In this document: in pieces, positions 9,504 through 18,566 of the stretch
How positions within the stretch are numbered: position 1 is the stretch's first letter
How the letters are laid out: every line of letters begins with the position of its first letter
Assembly: GCF_000718785.1 (NCBI RefSeq)
Contig: NZ_JOCA01000014.1
Span: 62,001 to 126,000, forward strand
DNA length: 64,000 nucleotides
Source: Streptomyces sp. NRRL WC-3626
Lineage (GTDB): Bacteria; Actinomycetota; Actinomycetes; Streptomycetales; Streptomycetaceae
Direction: 5' to 3'
The notes under the pieces: model-generated
Told to the model about the DNA's origin: nothing
What the model saw: only the letters and a program-made list of their open reading frames with translations
The model's database searches: none
Program-made: the position numbers and the translations under genes

Positions 9504-9558
9504 GCCGCCGACCCGACCACGCCACCGCCCCCGGGGGCAACGGGATTAGGCTGGCGCC

Positions 9559-10044
9559 ATGCCCGTGAACGATGACGAACTGCCGTATCTGCGCCGCTGT
9601 GTGGAGCTGGCGGCCGAGGCGCTGGAGTCCGGGGACGAGCCGTTCGGGTCGGTACTGGTGGCCGGGGACGGCACCGTACTCGCCGAGGACCACAACCGTG
9701 TCGCCTCCGGGGACCGCACCCGGCACCCCGAGTTCGAGCTGGCCCGCTGGTCGGCGGCGCACCTGAGCCCCGCCGAACGGGCCGCGGCCACGGTGTACAC
9801 CTCGGGCGAGCACTGCCCGATGTGCGCCGCGGCCCACGCATGGGTGGGCCTCGGCCGCATCGTGTACGTGGCGTCCTCGGAGCAGCTGGTGTCCTGGCTC
9901 ACCGAGCTGGGCGTGCCCTCCCCGCCGGTGCGGCCGCTGCCCGTCGCCGAGGTCGCCCCCGGTGTGACCGTCGCCGGTCCCGTCCCCGAACTCGCCGACG
10001 AGGTCAGGGAGTTGCACCGGCGCTTCCACCGCGGACGGGACTGA
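9559..10044 (+). CDS. Nucleoside/cytidine deaminase-like protein
   Basis: A 161-residue member of the CDA/deoxycytidylate deaminase fold (guanine deaminase/TadA-like). The zinc site is visible: R-H-P-E-F-E gives His and the proton-shuttling Glu, and S-G-E-H-C-P-M-C gives the two Cys ligands. An Asn in the E-D-H-N-R motif is typical of nucleoside deaminases. The base specificity is not clear. The gene is divergent from the GNAT gene, and its 3' end overlaps the chaplin gene on the other strand by 41 bp. Confidence 0.86.
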   Translation: MPVNDDELPYLRRCVELAAEALESGDEPFGSVLVAGDGTVLAEDHNRVASGDRTRHPEFELARWSAAHLSPAERAAATVYTSGEHCPMCAAAHAWVGLGRIVYVASSEQLVSWLTELGVPSPPVRPLPVAEVAPGVTVAGPVPELADEVRELHRRFHRGRD

Positions 10045-10648
10045 CCCGCCGGGCCCCGCGGTACAGGGCGACCCCGCCCAGGAACAGCGCGGCACCGGTG
10101 CCGAGGACCGGAAGCGTCCGGTCGGCGCCCGTGTGGGCGAGGGCGACGGTGTCCTTCGGCGGGGCGGGAAGCGTACGCGGCGGGGCCACGGGCTCGGGCT
10201 CGGGTTCCGCCGGGCGGGCGGGCCGTTCGCCGGGGGTGTTCGTGGAGCTGTTGCCGACGGCGGCGTTGCCGGCACCGGCCACGTTCACACTGTTCCCGCT
10301 GATGTCGACCGGCAGGTCCACCGGCAACCGCACCCCGTTTCCGGAGACCACGCCCGGCGAGCCGTGCGCGCCGCTCACCGCCGTGGCACCCCCAGAACGG
10401 CCGCCCGGGTCCTCGTCGACGCAGGCGTTGCCCGCGGCCGGATTGAGCAGACCCACCACGTTCACCGTGTTCCCGCACACGTTCACCGGGATGTGCACCG
10501 GGAGCTGGACGGTGTTGCCCGACCCCGCACCGGGCGAGCCGGCCGCGAGGCCGTCCGCACCGGCGTCGGCGTACGCCGGCACCGCCACGGCCATCGCGCC
10601 CGACGCCGCGGCGACGGCGATCACACCATTTCGGGTAACCCGTCTCAT
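10004..10648 (-). CDS. Long chaplin with sortase signal
   Basis: Cell-wall-anchored hydrophobic coat protein of aerial hyphae, 214 residues. After a signal peptide (about 1-27) come two chaplin domains. The first (about 38-80) has the canonical Cys pair, in V-N-V-C-G-N and G-N-A-C-V-D. The second (about 92-133) keeps the G-N-x-V-x-x-P-V-D pattern but has Ser in both Cys positions. A Pro/Glu-rich spacer leads to the LAHTG sortase motif, a membrane helix and a basic tail (R-G-A-R-R). The layout is that of ChpA/B/C. In S. coelicolor, as I recall, chpB lies near nsdB, and an NsdB-like gene is 5 kb away here. Confidence 0.93.
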   Translation of the reverse strand: MRRVTRNGVIAVAAASGAMAVAVPAYADAGADGLAAGSPGAGSGNTVQLPVHIPVNVCGNTVNVVGLLNPAAGNACVDEDPGGRSGGATAVSGAHGSPGVVSGNGVRLPVDLPVDISGNSVNVAGAGNAAVGNSSTNTPGERPARPAEPEPEPVAPPRTLPAPPKDTVALAHTGADRTLPVLGTGAALFLGGVALYRGARRVSPVRGGSAGATP

Positions 10649-10909
10649 CGCTTCCCTGCCTTCCGGACATGGTCGCGAGCGCTCGCCCGCACCGATGGGA
10701 ACGGAACTGCGGCATCCGGGTTATGGGTCATCCGTATGCCGCAGCCGGTTCACCCCATCGGGCGTCCCCCCACTCGAACCCCGGGCAAAGACCGTCGAAC
10801 TCACGACGCCCGAACACCGCAGCGGGCCCGCGCCGGACCGACGGGCGTGAGCCCTGGGCCCCGCTTATGGTGGGCGAGGGCGCCGGTCGGGGCGTCCTGG
10901 GAGGCATCG

Positions 10910-12496
10910 ATGCTGGCCAAGCTGTCGAAGCGATCCGCGGTGCGGCCCTCGGTCCGGCGCTGTGCGGCCACCGGGGCGGTCGGCCTGGCGATACTGGGCT
11001 CGGGGCTGACGGCCGCCGGCCGTACGGATCCCGGCCCAAGCCGGTTCCACGACCAGAAGATCGAGTGGGCCGCCTGCGACACCCCGGACCTGCCGAAGGA
11101 TCTGCAGTGCGGGACGGTCACCGTGCCGCTCGACTACGCCGATCCGGGCGCGGGCACCCTCGAACTGGCCCTCGCCCGCTACCGCGCCTCCGGCGACCCG
11201 CGCGGCTCGGTGCTGCTGAACTTCGGCGGCCCCGGCGGCTCGGGGGTGCTCGGACTCGCCCACGGCCGCAAGGACTTCCTGGGCCTCACCGAGGACTACG
11301 ACGTGGTCTCCTTCGACCCGCGCGGTGTCGGCCGTTCCTCACCGGTCAGCTGCGGCACCGACGCCACCGGCCAGGCGCTGGAGGCGACCGACGGCGAGGA
11401 GATGGCCGATCCGCGTGACACCCTGCGGAGGTTGCGCGAGGTGGCCGCCGAGTGCGCCGAGCACTCGGGCCCCGTCCTCGAGCACATCGGCACCGTGGAC
11501 GTCGCCCGCGACCTGGACGTGATGCGCCAGGCGCTCGGCGACAAGAAGCTCAACTACCTCGGCTTCTCGTACGGCACCCGGATCGGCGCGGTGTACGCGG
11601 CCGAGTTCCCCGGGAAGGTGGGCCGCATGGCGCTGGACGGTGTGGACACGCTGACCGAGCCGCTGGCCGAGCAGGGGCTGGCTGGCGCCCGGGGCCAGCA
11701 GACCGCGCTGGAGAACTTCCTGACCTGGTGCACCGGGGAGCTCGCCTGCCCGTTCGGGCAGGACGCGCGCAGCGCCCGCGAACAGGTGGTGGACCTGGTC
11801 CACTCGCTCGACGAGAACCCCGTACCGACCGACTTCGGCTACGAGTTCACCGGACAGGACCTGGCCGGCGCCATCGGCCAGGGCCTGTACGCGCGGGAGA
11901 TGTGGCCGCTGCTGCAGCGGGCGCTCGCCCAGCTGATCGAGGACGGGGACACGCGCGGGGTGGAGAGTCTGGCGACCGGCGGCATGACGCGGCCCGTGCC
12001 GCGGCGGGCCGACGACCCCCTCGTGGACCCGGACGAGGTCCCGCTGGACAATCTGCCGGCCGCGCTGATGGCGGTGAACTGCGCGGACGACCCGGACCGG
12101 CCCTCCGCCGACCGGGTGACCCGGGACCTGGCCCGGCTGCGCACCGCCTACGAGGAGGCCTCGCCGGTGTTCGGGCCGTACCGGCTCGCCCAGGTGGTGC
12201 TGTGCCACGGCCGCCCCAGGGGGACCGACTTCATCCGCGAGCGGGTCAAGGACGTCGACACGCCGAAGATGCTGCTGGTCGGCACCCGGGGCGACCCGGC
12301 CACGCCGTACCGCTGGACGGTGGAGACCGCCGAACGGCTCGGCCCGTCCGCCGTGGTGCTGGACAACCGGGCCGAGGGCCACACCGGCTACGGGGCGTCC
12401 GAGTGCGTCCACCGCGCGATCGACGACTTCCTGCTCTACGGTTCCCTGCCGCGCAGCGGGAGTTCCTGCGGCTCCGAGGAGGACGGCCGCCTCTGA
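10910..12496 (+). CDS. Secreted S33 tripeptidyl aminopeptidase-like alpha/beta hydrolase
   Basis: Exported serine hydrolase of 528 residues resembling Streptomyces tripeptidyl aminopeptidase (Tap, SlpD/E). It has a signal peptide of about 37 residues. The oxyanion loop is N-F-G-G-P-G-G-S-G (near 105), the nucleophile elbow G-F-S-Y-G-T-R (near 215), Asp in T-R-G-D-P-A-T-P and His in E-G-H-T-G-Y-G near the C terminus. The ATG at 10910 has GGGAGG 5 nt upstream; the frame is open further but without family similarity. It is expected to remove N-terminal peptides outside the cell. Confidence 0.92.
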   Translation: MLAKLSKRSAVRPSVRRCAATGAVGLAILGSGLTAAGRTDPGPSRFHDQKIEWAACDTPDLPKDLQCGTVTVPLDYADPGAGTLELALARYRASGDPRGSVLLNFGGPGGSGVLGLAHGRKDFLGLTEDYDVVSFDPRGVGRSSPVSCGTDATGQALEATDGEEMADPRDTLRRLREVAAECAEHSGPVLEHIGTVDVARDLDVMRQALGDKKLNYLGFSYGTRIGAVYAAEFPGKVGRMALDGVDTLTEPLAEQGLAGARGQQTALENFLTWCTGELACPFGQDARSAREQVVDLVHSLDENPVPTDFGYEFTGQDLAGAIGQGLYAREMWPLLQRALAQLIEDGDTRGVESLATGGMTRPVPRRADDPLVDPDEVPLDNLPAALMAVNCADDPDRPSADRVTRDLARLRTAYEEASPVFGPYRLAQVVLCHGRPRGTDFIRERVKDVDTPKMLLVGTRGDPATPYRWTVETAERLGPSAVVLDNRAEGHTGYGASECVHRAIDDFLLYGSLPRSGSSCGSEEDGRL

Positions 12497-12575
12497 GCGG
12501 CCGCCCGGCCCCCTCGCGGACGCCGGGCGCTTTGCCCCGAATGCCCTGTCGGGGAATTGGCCCTATGGTGCTGTC

Positions 12576-13670
12576 ATGGAGCACGATCTGAGCCCCGCGA
12601 CCCTTGCCGAGCTTCGCCGTCCGCGCCCCTACCCCGCGGTGTCCGTGCTGACACCGACGCACCGGCGCGATCCCCTCAACACCGAGGACGCCGTACGTCT
12701 GCGCAACGCGGTGGCCGAGGCCAAGAAGAAGCTGGAGTCCGATCCCGCGGTCACCCGGGACCGGCGTGCCGACGTGGAACTGCAGCTCGACCGGGCGCTG
12801 TCCGAGGTCGATCTGGCGCACTCCGAGGACGGCCTGGTCATCTTCGCCGCGCCGGGTGAGCACCAGGTGTGGTCGCTCGCGCGCAGTGTGCCGGAGCGCA
12901 TCGTCCTGTCGGACACCTTCCTGACCCGCAACCTCGTCTCCGCGCACACGGCGGAACGGCCGTTCTGGGTGCTGTCCGTGTCCGCGGACCGGGCCACGCT
13001 GTGGAGCGGCGGCGTGGACCGGGTGACCGAGGAACACGCCGGCGGCTTCCCGCTGATCCGGGAGGAGCCGAACTTCGACCCCGAGCGTCAGGAACAGGTC
13101 GGCGACCAGCCGAGCAACTTCCGTGACGAGGACACCCGCCGGTTCCTGCGCGACACGGACACCGCGATGGCCAGGGTGCTGCGCGGTCACCCGAGGCCGC
13201 TGTACATCACCGGGGCGCCCGCCGCCCTGTCCCTCATGAGCGAGGCGGGCCAGGTGGCCCGGGACGCCGTACAGGTGCCGCACGGCGGGCTCGCGCACGG
13301 CACACCCCAGGCGGTGTGGCAGGCCGTACGTCCGGTGCTGGAGGCGGAGGCGCGCAGGAGCACCGAGGACGTGGGCCGGGCGCTGGAGTCGGCCCGGGGG
13401 CGCAAGGAGTTCGCGGCCGGGGTCGACGAGCTGTGGCGGAACGCCCGCGAGGGCCGGGTCCGGCTGCTGGCCGTGGAGGAGAACTACCGGATCACGGTGC
13501 GCGACGCCGGTGACCATCTGATCGTCGCCGAGGACGGTGACCTGGACGCCCGCGCGGACATCGTGGACGAGATCGTCGAGCAGTGCCTGGAGACGGGTGC
13601 GGAGGTCCGCTTCGTCCCGGACGGCACGCTCGGGGACGCCGACGGGATGGCGGCGGTGCTGCGCTACTGA
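12576..13670 (+). CDS. baeRF (eRF1-like) family protein
   Basis: A 364-residue protein resembling the bacterial archaeo-eukaryotic release-factor-like (baeRF) families. The N-terminal part opens Y-P-A-V-S-V-L-T-P-T-H-R, with R-L-x-N-x-x-x-E-A following. The C-terminal L7Ae/eRF1-like part ends C-L-E-T-G-A-E-V-R-F-V-P-D-G-x-L, where release-factor-like proteins keep this strand-loop. Members are proposed to act on ribosome-bound peptidyl-tRNA or in stress; some are mislabelled chemotaxis proteins. The assignment is from pattern memory and is moderate. Confidence 0.65.
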   Translation: MEHDLSPATLAELRRPRPYPAVSVLTPTHRRDPLNTEDAVRLRNAVAEAKKKLESDPAVTRDRRADVELQLDRALSEVDLAHSEDGLVIFAAPGEHQVWSLARSVPERIVLSDTFLTRNLVSAHTAERPFWVLSVSADRATLWSGGVDRVTEEHAGGFPLIREEPNFDPERQEQVGDQPSNFRDEDTRRFLRDTDTAMARVLRGHPRPLYITGAPAALSLMSEAGQVARDAVQVPHGGLAHGTPQAVWQAVRPVLEAEARRSTEDVGRALESARGRKEFAAGVDELWRNAREGRVRLLAVEENYRITVRDAGDHLIVAEDGDLDARADIVDEIVEQCLETGAEVRFVPDGTLGDADGMAAVLRY

Positions 13671-13960
13671 GGACGGGGTGACCCACCGGTCTTCCCCCCA
13701 TGAACACCTGTGCGTCGAACGTGCGCGTGAGTGCCGGCGCGAATCGACGGTACGTCATGTCACTTGCGTACCATGGGAGTTGAGACACCAAGAGGGCCTC
13801 TGACGTATTCCCGGGGGTAACCCCGCAAAGACGGTGGCATATGCCTTAGGCACCGCCTTATCGTGTGTTGCCGAATCCCTTACAGGCAGTCGCGGGCTGT
13901 GCGACAGTCGTAACGGTCCCTCCGCCTGAAGGCCGAACCGTTCCCGCATCGGAGTGCGTC

Positions 13961-15364
13961 ATGCCGTCCCACCTCTCCGCGGACCGTCCAGCCGCCCCGC
14001 CGCCAGGACGCGGCCCGGTCGACGCGCTCATCTCGCAGACCCGGCGGCTCAAGGGCGAGGTGGACGCCGTACGCCAGGACACCCCGCAGGACACGGCGGA
14101 CCCGCGCGAGCGCTTGCGGCGCGCGCTGTGCGACCTGGCGCTGCGTCAGCTCGACGATCTGGACCGGCACCTGGCCCAGCTGCGGGACGATCCGCCGGCC
14201 GCGCCGGGCCGGCTACCCGCGCCGCGGCAGGAGGCCCTGCTCAGCCGGGTCGGCAGCGCGGAGTGGGATCTGCTCACGGACGAGGTCCGCTGGTCCGGTG
14301 AGCTGTACCGGATCCTGGGCCGGGACCCGGCCGCCGCCCCGCTCACGCTCGACGAACTGCCCTCGCTGGTCTGCGACGAGGACCGGCCCAGGCTGACCGC
14401 GATGGTCACGGGCTGTCTGGTCGACGCCCGGCCCATCGACGGGGAGTTCCGTGTCCTGCGCCCGGACGAGGGCGTACGGACCGTGCACATGATGGGCGAA
14501 CCGGTGCTCGGTGCCGACGGCAGCACCGCCTCGATGTGGGCGGTACTGCGGGACGTCAGCGAACTGCGCCGCTGCCGGCGGGCGGTGAGCGAGACCCGTG
14601 ACTCGCTGCACCGCCAGCGGCACGCCGCCGCGCGGACCGAGCACCGGCTCGCGGTCGAGCTGCAGGAGGCCGTGCTGCCGACGTGGCACGGCCCCCTGCG
14701 GCTCCCGCCGGCCGGCCCCGGAACCCTCGACCTCGCCGGGGCCCATCTGCCGCCGTCGACGCACACCCGGATCGGCGGCGACTGGTACGACGCCCTGGAA
14801 CTGCCCGACGGCGCGACGCTGCTCAGCGTCGGCGAGCTGACGGGACACGGGATCGGGGCGGCCTCGGGCATGGCGATGATGCTCGGCGCCGTACGCGGCA
14901 TGGCGATGACCGGCACCGCGCCGGGACCGCTGCTGGCCTGTCTCGACCGATTACTGGACGCCACCGCACAGCCGGTCCTCGGCAGCGCCGTCTGTCTGCG
15001 CTACCGGCCCGGCACCCGCTCACTGCTGTGGGCGCAGGCCGGGCACCCCGCCCCGCTGCTGTTCCGCGGCGGGACGGGGCGGGCGCTGGACGCGCCGGAC
15101 GGCGTCCTGCTCGGCGCCACCTCGGGCGCCTCCTACGGACAGGCCGAGGAGACCCTCGTAGCGGGTGACGTACTGCTGCTGCACACCGACGGGCTGGTGC
15201 CCGGGCACGCCGGAGCCACGGCCGTACGGCAGTTGCTCGAACTGGCCCCGCACTTCGCCGCCGCACACACCGCACAGGACTGTGTCCGGGCGGTCGTACG
15301 GGAGTTCGGCGAGCGGGAGCGTGACGACGACGCCTGTGTGCTCGTCGCGCGGGTCACCCCGTAG
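13961..15364 (+). CDS. PAS-domain PP2C (SpoIIE/RsbU-type) phosphatase with a TTA codon
   Basis: A 467-residue regulatory phosphatase. It has an N-terminal helical region, a PAS-like sensor (about 90-205: W-D-L-x-T-D-E-V-R-W-S), a short coiled coil, then an SpoIIE-type PP2C domain (about 235-467). The metal motif G-G-D-W-Y-D is intact. The second motif reads G-E-L-T-G-H-G instead of G-D-V-x-G-H-G, replacing a metal-ligand Asp by Glu, so activity is uncertain. The ATG at 13961 follows GGAG by 6 nt. Codon 331 is TTA (14951-14953), making translation dependent on bldA tRNA. It is convergent with the NsdB-like gene (12 nt apart). A likely target is an anti-sigma-antagonist. Confidence 0.9.
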   Translation: MPSHLSADRPAAPPPGRGPVDALISQTRRLKGEVDAVRQDTPQDTADPRERLRRALCDLALRQLDDLDRHLAQLRDDPPAAPGRLPAPRQEALLSRVGSAEWDLLTDEVRWSGELYRILGRDPAAAPLTLDELPSLVCDEDRPRLTAMVTGCLVDARPIDGEFRVLRPDEGVRTVHMMGEPVLGADGSTASMWAVLRDVSELRRCRRAVSETRDSLHRQRHAAARTEHRLAVELQEAVLPTWHGPLRLPPAGPGTLDLAGAHLPPSTHTRIGGDWYDALELPDGATLLSVGELTGHGIGAASGMAMMLGAVRGMAMTGTAPGPLLACLDRLLDATAQPVLGSAVCLRYRPGTRSLLWAQAGHPAPLLFRGGTGRALDAPDGVLLGATSGASYGQAEETLVAGDVLLLHTDGLVPGHAGATAVRQLLELAPHFAAAHTAQDCVRAVVREFGERERDDDACVLVARVTP

Positions 15365-15376
15365 CGGGTCCGGGCG

Positions 15377-16867
15377 TCATGCCCGGGCGCTGCCGCCCCT
15401 GCCCTTCTGTTTGGGCAGCACCAGTTCGATCTCCTCCCTGAGCTCCTGGATCCTCGGATAGGAGGAGTACTCGGCGGTGAGCCGGTACATCTGGCGCAGC
15501 CGGTCCCAGGTGCGGCGCGAGGAGTTCTGCCCCATCGACACCAGGGCGAGGCGCGCGAACCGGTCGGCCTGCTCGGGGTCGTCGGCGATGAAGCAGGCGG
15601 ACGCCATGGACAGGAAATCGAAGATCTTCGACCGCTGCTGTGCGTCGACTCGCAGAGCCAGCGCCTTGTCCGCGTAGTGCTGGGCATGCCTGGCCGCGTC
15701 CGGTTCGAACTCGGCGAGCGTCCGGTACGCCAGGGCCTGCATGCCGTACAGGTCCGCCTCGTTGAACAGCTGCATCCAGTTCGGCGGCGGCACGTCCCCC
15801 TTGTCGGAGACGAACAGGTCCTCGGCGCGGCCCAGGGTGCGGCGCATCGCCTGGCCCTTGCCCATGGACGCCTGCGCCCACGCCTCGACGGTGTGGAACA
15901 TGGCGCGGGTGCGCGGCAGGACCTCCTCGCCCGATCCCGACTGGGCGAGCTTCATCAGGTCCATCGCCTCGTCGGGCCGGCCCAGGTGCACCATCTGGCG
16001 GGCCGCCCGGGACAGCGCCTCACCGGCGCGCGGCCGGTCACCGCCCTCGCGGGCCGCGTGAGCGGCGATCACGAAGTACTTCTGGGCCGTGGGTTCCATG
16101 CCGACGTCGTGCGACATCCAGCCGGCGAGGACGGCGAGGTTGGCGGCGACGCCCCACAGGCGCCGCTGGAGATGGGGTGGGTGGTGGTAGGCGAGCATGC
16201 CGCCCACCTCGTTGAGCTGGCCGACCACCGCCTTGCGCTGGAGGCCCCCGCCCCGGGCGGCGTCCCAGGCGCGGAACACCTCCACGGAGCGCTCCAGTTC
16301 CTCGATCTCCTGCGACCCGATGGGGGCGGCCTCGTAGCGGTCGAAGCCGGCCGGCTCGGCGTGCAGGGGGTCGTGGAGGCGGGGTGCGTCGGCGGTCAGG
16401 GCCGGATCGGTGTGCAGCCAGTCGTACATGGCGCTGCTGAGTGCGGAGCCCGCGGTGAGCGCGGCACCCGCGCCCACCAAGCCGCGTCGGTTGAGCATGA
16501 GGTCCATTCCCGTGAATTCGGTGAGGACCTCGGCTGTCCGCTCGGGCGCCCACGGCACTCCGTCGGGATGTTCCGCATTCCCGCCGCCCTGCCGTTTCCC
16601 CGTACGCCCGTGCCGGACCAGACCGAGATCCTCGATGGTCACGACACGGCCGAGACGCTCGGTGAACAGGGCCGCCAGCACCCGCGGTACGGGATCGCGC
16701 GGGATCTCTCCCATGTCGATCCAGCGCCGCACCCGGGAGGTGTCGGTCGCCAGCTGGGGGTGGCCCATGGCCGCCGCCTGCCGGTTGACCAGCCTCGCGA
16801 GTTCGCCCTTGGACCAGCCGGCCAGGCCGAACAGGTCCGAGAGCCGGGTGTTGGGTTGTCCGCTCAC
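15377..16867 (-). CDS. nsdB: NsdA/NsdB-like TPR regulator of differentiation
   Basis: A 496-residue cytoplasmic protein of the Streptomyces NsdA/NsdB family, TPR-like proteins that repress antibiotic production and aerial development. The N-terminal segment (L-S-D-L-F-G-L-A-G-W-S-K-G-E-L-A-R-L-V-N) looks like a degenerate helix-turn-helix. It is followed by R-V-R-R-W-I-D-M-G-E and, from about 220 on, by helical TPR-type repeats. GTG at 16867 starts M-S-G-Q-P-N-T-R behind GGGGG; an in-frame upstream extension has no support. I favour NsdB over NsdA because, as I recall, nsdB sits near chpB in S. coelicolor. It is flanked on both sides by TTA-containing genes. Confidence 0.7.
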   Translation of the reverse strand: MSGQPNTRLSDLFGLAGWSKGELARLVNRQAAAMGHPQLATDTSRVRRWIDMGEIPRDPVPRVLAALFTERLGRVVTIEDLGLVRHGRTGKRQGGGNAEHPDGVPWAPERTAEVLTEFTGMDLMLNRRGLVGAGAALTAGSALSSAMYDWLHTDPALTADAPRLHDPLHAEPAGFDRYEAAPIGSQEIEELERSVEVFRAWDAARGGGLQRKAVVGQLNEVGGMLAYHHPPHLQRRLWGVAANLAVLAGWMSHDVGMEPTAQKYFVIAAHAAREGGDRPRAGEALSRAARQMVHLGRPDEAMDLMKLAQSGSGEEVLPRTRAMFHTVEAWAQASMGKGQAMRRTLGRAEDLFVSDKGDVPPPNWMQLFNEADLYGMQALAYRTLAEFEPDAARHAQHYADKALALRVDAQQRSKIFDFLSMASACFIADDPEQADRFARLALVSMGQNSSRRTWDRLRQMYRLTAEYSSYPRIQELREEIELVLPKQKGRGGSARA

Positions 16868-17100
16868 GTCAAGCCCCCAGGTTCTCGGCTGAGTTGACAG
16901 TAGCCCGGTGCAGGTTGCCGGGCGACTATTCGCCAGGGTTCGCCAGGGTGCGCCAGATGGTGTGCCAGGGGACATCGGGTGTCGAGTAGGAACGCGCCAC
17001 CACGACCCCGTCGCACAGGGGCATTCCCCCAGGGTGCGTCCGGGCGGCCGGGCCGGGTGGTGCACTGACGTCGCAGGCACACGAAGGGATCTGTTCACCC

Positions 17101-18213
17101 ATGTACGCAGCATCGTCCTCCGTGTCCGCACCGCCCCGGCCCCTGCGTCCGCGCCCGGCGGACAGCGGGCCCTATCTCGCCCCGGCGCGCCCGGCGGCGC
17201 CCGTCCTCGGCGCCGGCACCGTACGGCGCACCGCGGCCCCGGGTGCCCAGCCGCTCAGCGGGCGGCTCGATCTGTCCGGCCCGCAGGGCGCCCAGCTGCG
17301 CACGGCGATCGCGTCGGTGCACCGCATCTGTCCGGAGTTCGCGCCGGTCCAGGTGCTGCGCCGCAGCGGGCGGTCGGTGCTGCTGGTCGGCACCACCGGG
17401 CGGAGCACCGCGGTCGCGAAGTGCTTACTGGACCACTCCCCCGCCTGGAGTGAGCGGATCCGCCACGAAATAGCGGCATACCGCTCGTTCGTCCGGCACC
17501 GCCCGCCTGTGCGGGCGCCCCGGCTGATCGCGGCGGATCCGGACAACGGCACGCTGGTGATCGAGCGGCTGCCCGGCAGAGTCGCGGCGCTCCAGCGGCA
17601 CCCGGTGGAGGCACCGCCGCGGGCGGACATCCGGGCGGCGCTCGGCGCGATCTGCCGGCTCAACTCCTGGCGGCCGCCGGCCGGGACGTTCGACGCGCCG
17701 CTGGACTACGCGGCGCGGATCTCCCGGTACCACGAGCTCGGGCTGCTCACCGACCGGGACCTGGGCGATCTGCAGAAGCTGCTGCACGGCATCGCGCTGG
17801 CGAGCGGGCGGCAGGGCATGGGCCAGTTCTGCCACGGCGACGCGCTGCTCAACAACATCCTGATGTCACCGGCCGGTCCGGTGCTGGTGGACTGGGAGCA
17901 CGCGGGCTGGTACCTGCCGGGGTACGACCTGGCGACGCTGTGGTCGGTCCTCGGGGACGCGCCGGTGGCGCGCCGGCAGATCAGCCAGATCGCGCAGTCG
18001 GCGGGGCCGGCGTCGCGTGACGCGTTCCTGGTGAACCTGATGCTGGTCCTGACGCGGGAGATCCGTACGTACGAGACGGCCGTGCACCGGTCGATGCAGG
18101 ACGCGACCCCGGCGGCGGCGTCCGGCGAGGAACACCGCCTCCTTCTCCGCCGCCTCCACGACGACTGCCAACTGGCCCGCAAAGCAGTCCGAGCAGCAGT
18201 AGGCACCCGCTGA
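17101..18213 (+). CDS. Aminoglycoside-phosphotransferase-fold kinase with a TTA codon
   Basis: A 370-residue protein with an APH/choline-kinase fold. An N-terminal proline-rich tail (about 1-50) precedes a kinase-like domain whose catalytic loop reads [11 protein letters not shown] (about 243-253) and whose metal motif is V-D-W-E-H-A-G. The substrate is unknown, and drug resistance should not be assumed. Codon 109 is TTA (17425-17427), in A-K-C-L-L-D just after the likely ATP-binding Lys, so bldA control is expected. It is divergent from the NsdB-like gene across 233 bp. Confidence 0.87.
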   Translation: MYAASSSVSAPPRPLRPRPADSGPYLAPARPAAPVLGAGTVRRTAAPGAQPLSGRLDLSGPQGAQLRTAIASVHRICPEFAPVQVLRRSGRSVLLVGTTGRSTAVAKCLLDHSPAWSERIRHEIAAYRSFVRHRPPVRAPRLIAADPDNGTLVIERLPGRVAALQRHPVEAPPRADIRAALGAICRLNSWRPPAGTFDAPLDYAARISRYHELGLLTDRDLGDLQKLLHGIALASGRQGMGQFCHGDALLNNILMSPAGPVLVDWEHAGWYLPGYDLATLWSVLGDAPVARRQISQIAQSAGPASRDAFLVNLMLVLTREIRTYETAVHRSMQDATPAAASGEEHRLLLRRLHDDCQLARKAVRAAVGTR

Positions 18214-18268
18214 CCGCAACCGCAGCCGGCCAAGCTCCCCCACACCTCCACGCAACCTCTACGCCCCG

Positions 18269-18388
18269 CTGCGGGCAATCGTGCCGCAGGGCGATGGGGG
18301 TACCTCCCGCTCGAGCGAAGTCGAGAGTGGGGGAGGGTGGGCGCGGCGGCACCTCGTACGCGCCGAGCGGCGCAACTCCACCCGCCCC
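18269..18388 (+). repeat. Repeated palindromic intergenic element, copy A
   Basis: About 120 bp. It starts with the core CTGCGGGCAATCGTGCCGC, then an inner hairpin (CCTCCC ... GGGAGG around a CTCGAGCGAAG loop region), then GGCGGCACC. It is nearly identical (few substitutions, one indel) to the reverse complement of 21736-21854. It starts 55 bp after the upstream kinase stop. The rest of 18214-18566 is the promoter region of the amidase gene. Confidence 0.85.
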
Positions 18389-18566
18389 ACCGTCACAGGC
18401 GTACACCACTGACGCCCCGCAGGCCCGGCAACCGCCGGTACGAAAGCGACGCGCACCCCGATTGACAAGGTAATACGCACCCTCCTGGGCATGATTGACG
18501 GATTATCGGCCGACGGGTACCACTGACCCACCACCCCGGCTCACGTCACCCGCCCAGGAGACCGCA

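Noticed and set aside
10133..10909. Upstream extension of the S33 peptidase frame
   Set aside because: It is antisense to the chaplin and reads as low-complexity Pro/Arg; the signal peptide and Shine-Dalgarno place the start at 10910.
17101..18213. Drug-resistance gene for aminoglycosides
   Set aside because: The fold is shared with many kinases of other substrates; nothing specific to aminoglycosides is visible.
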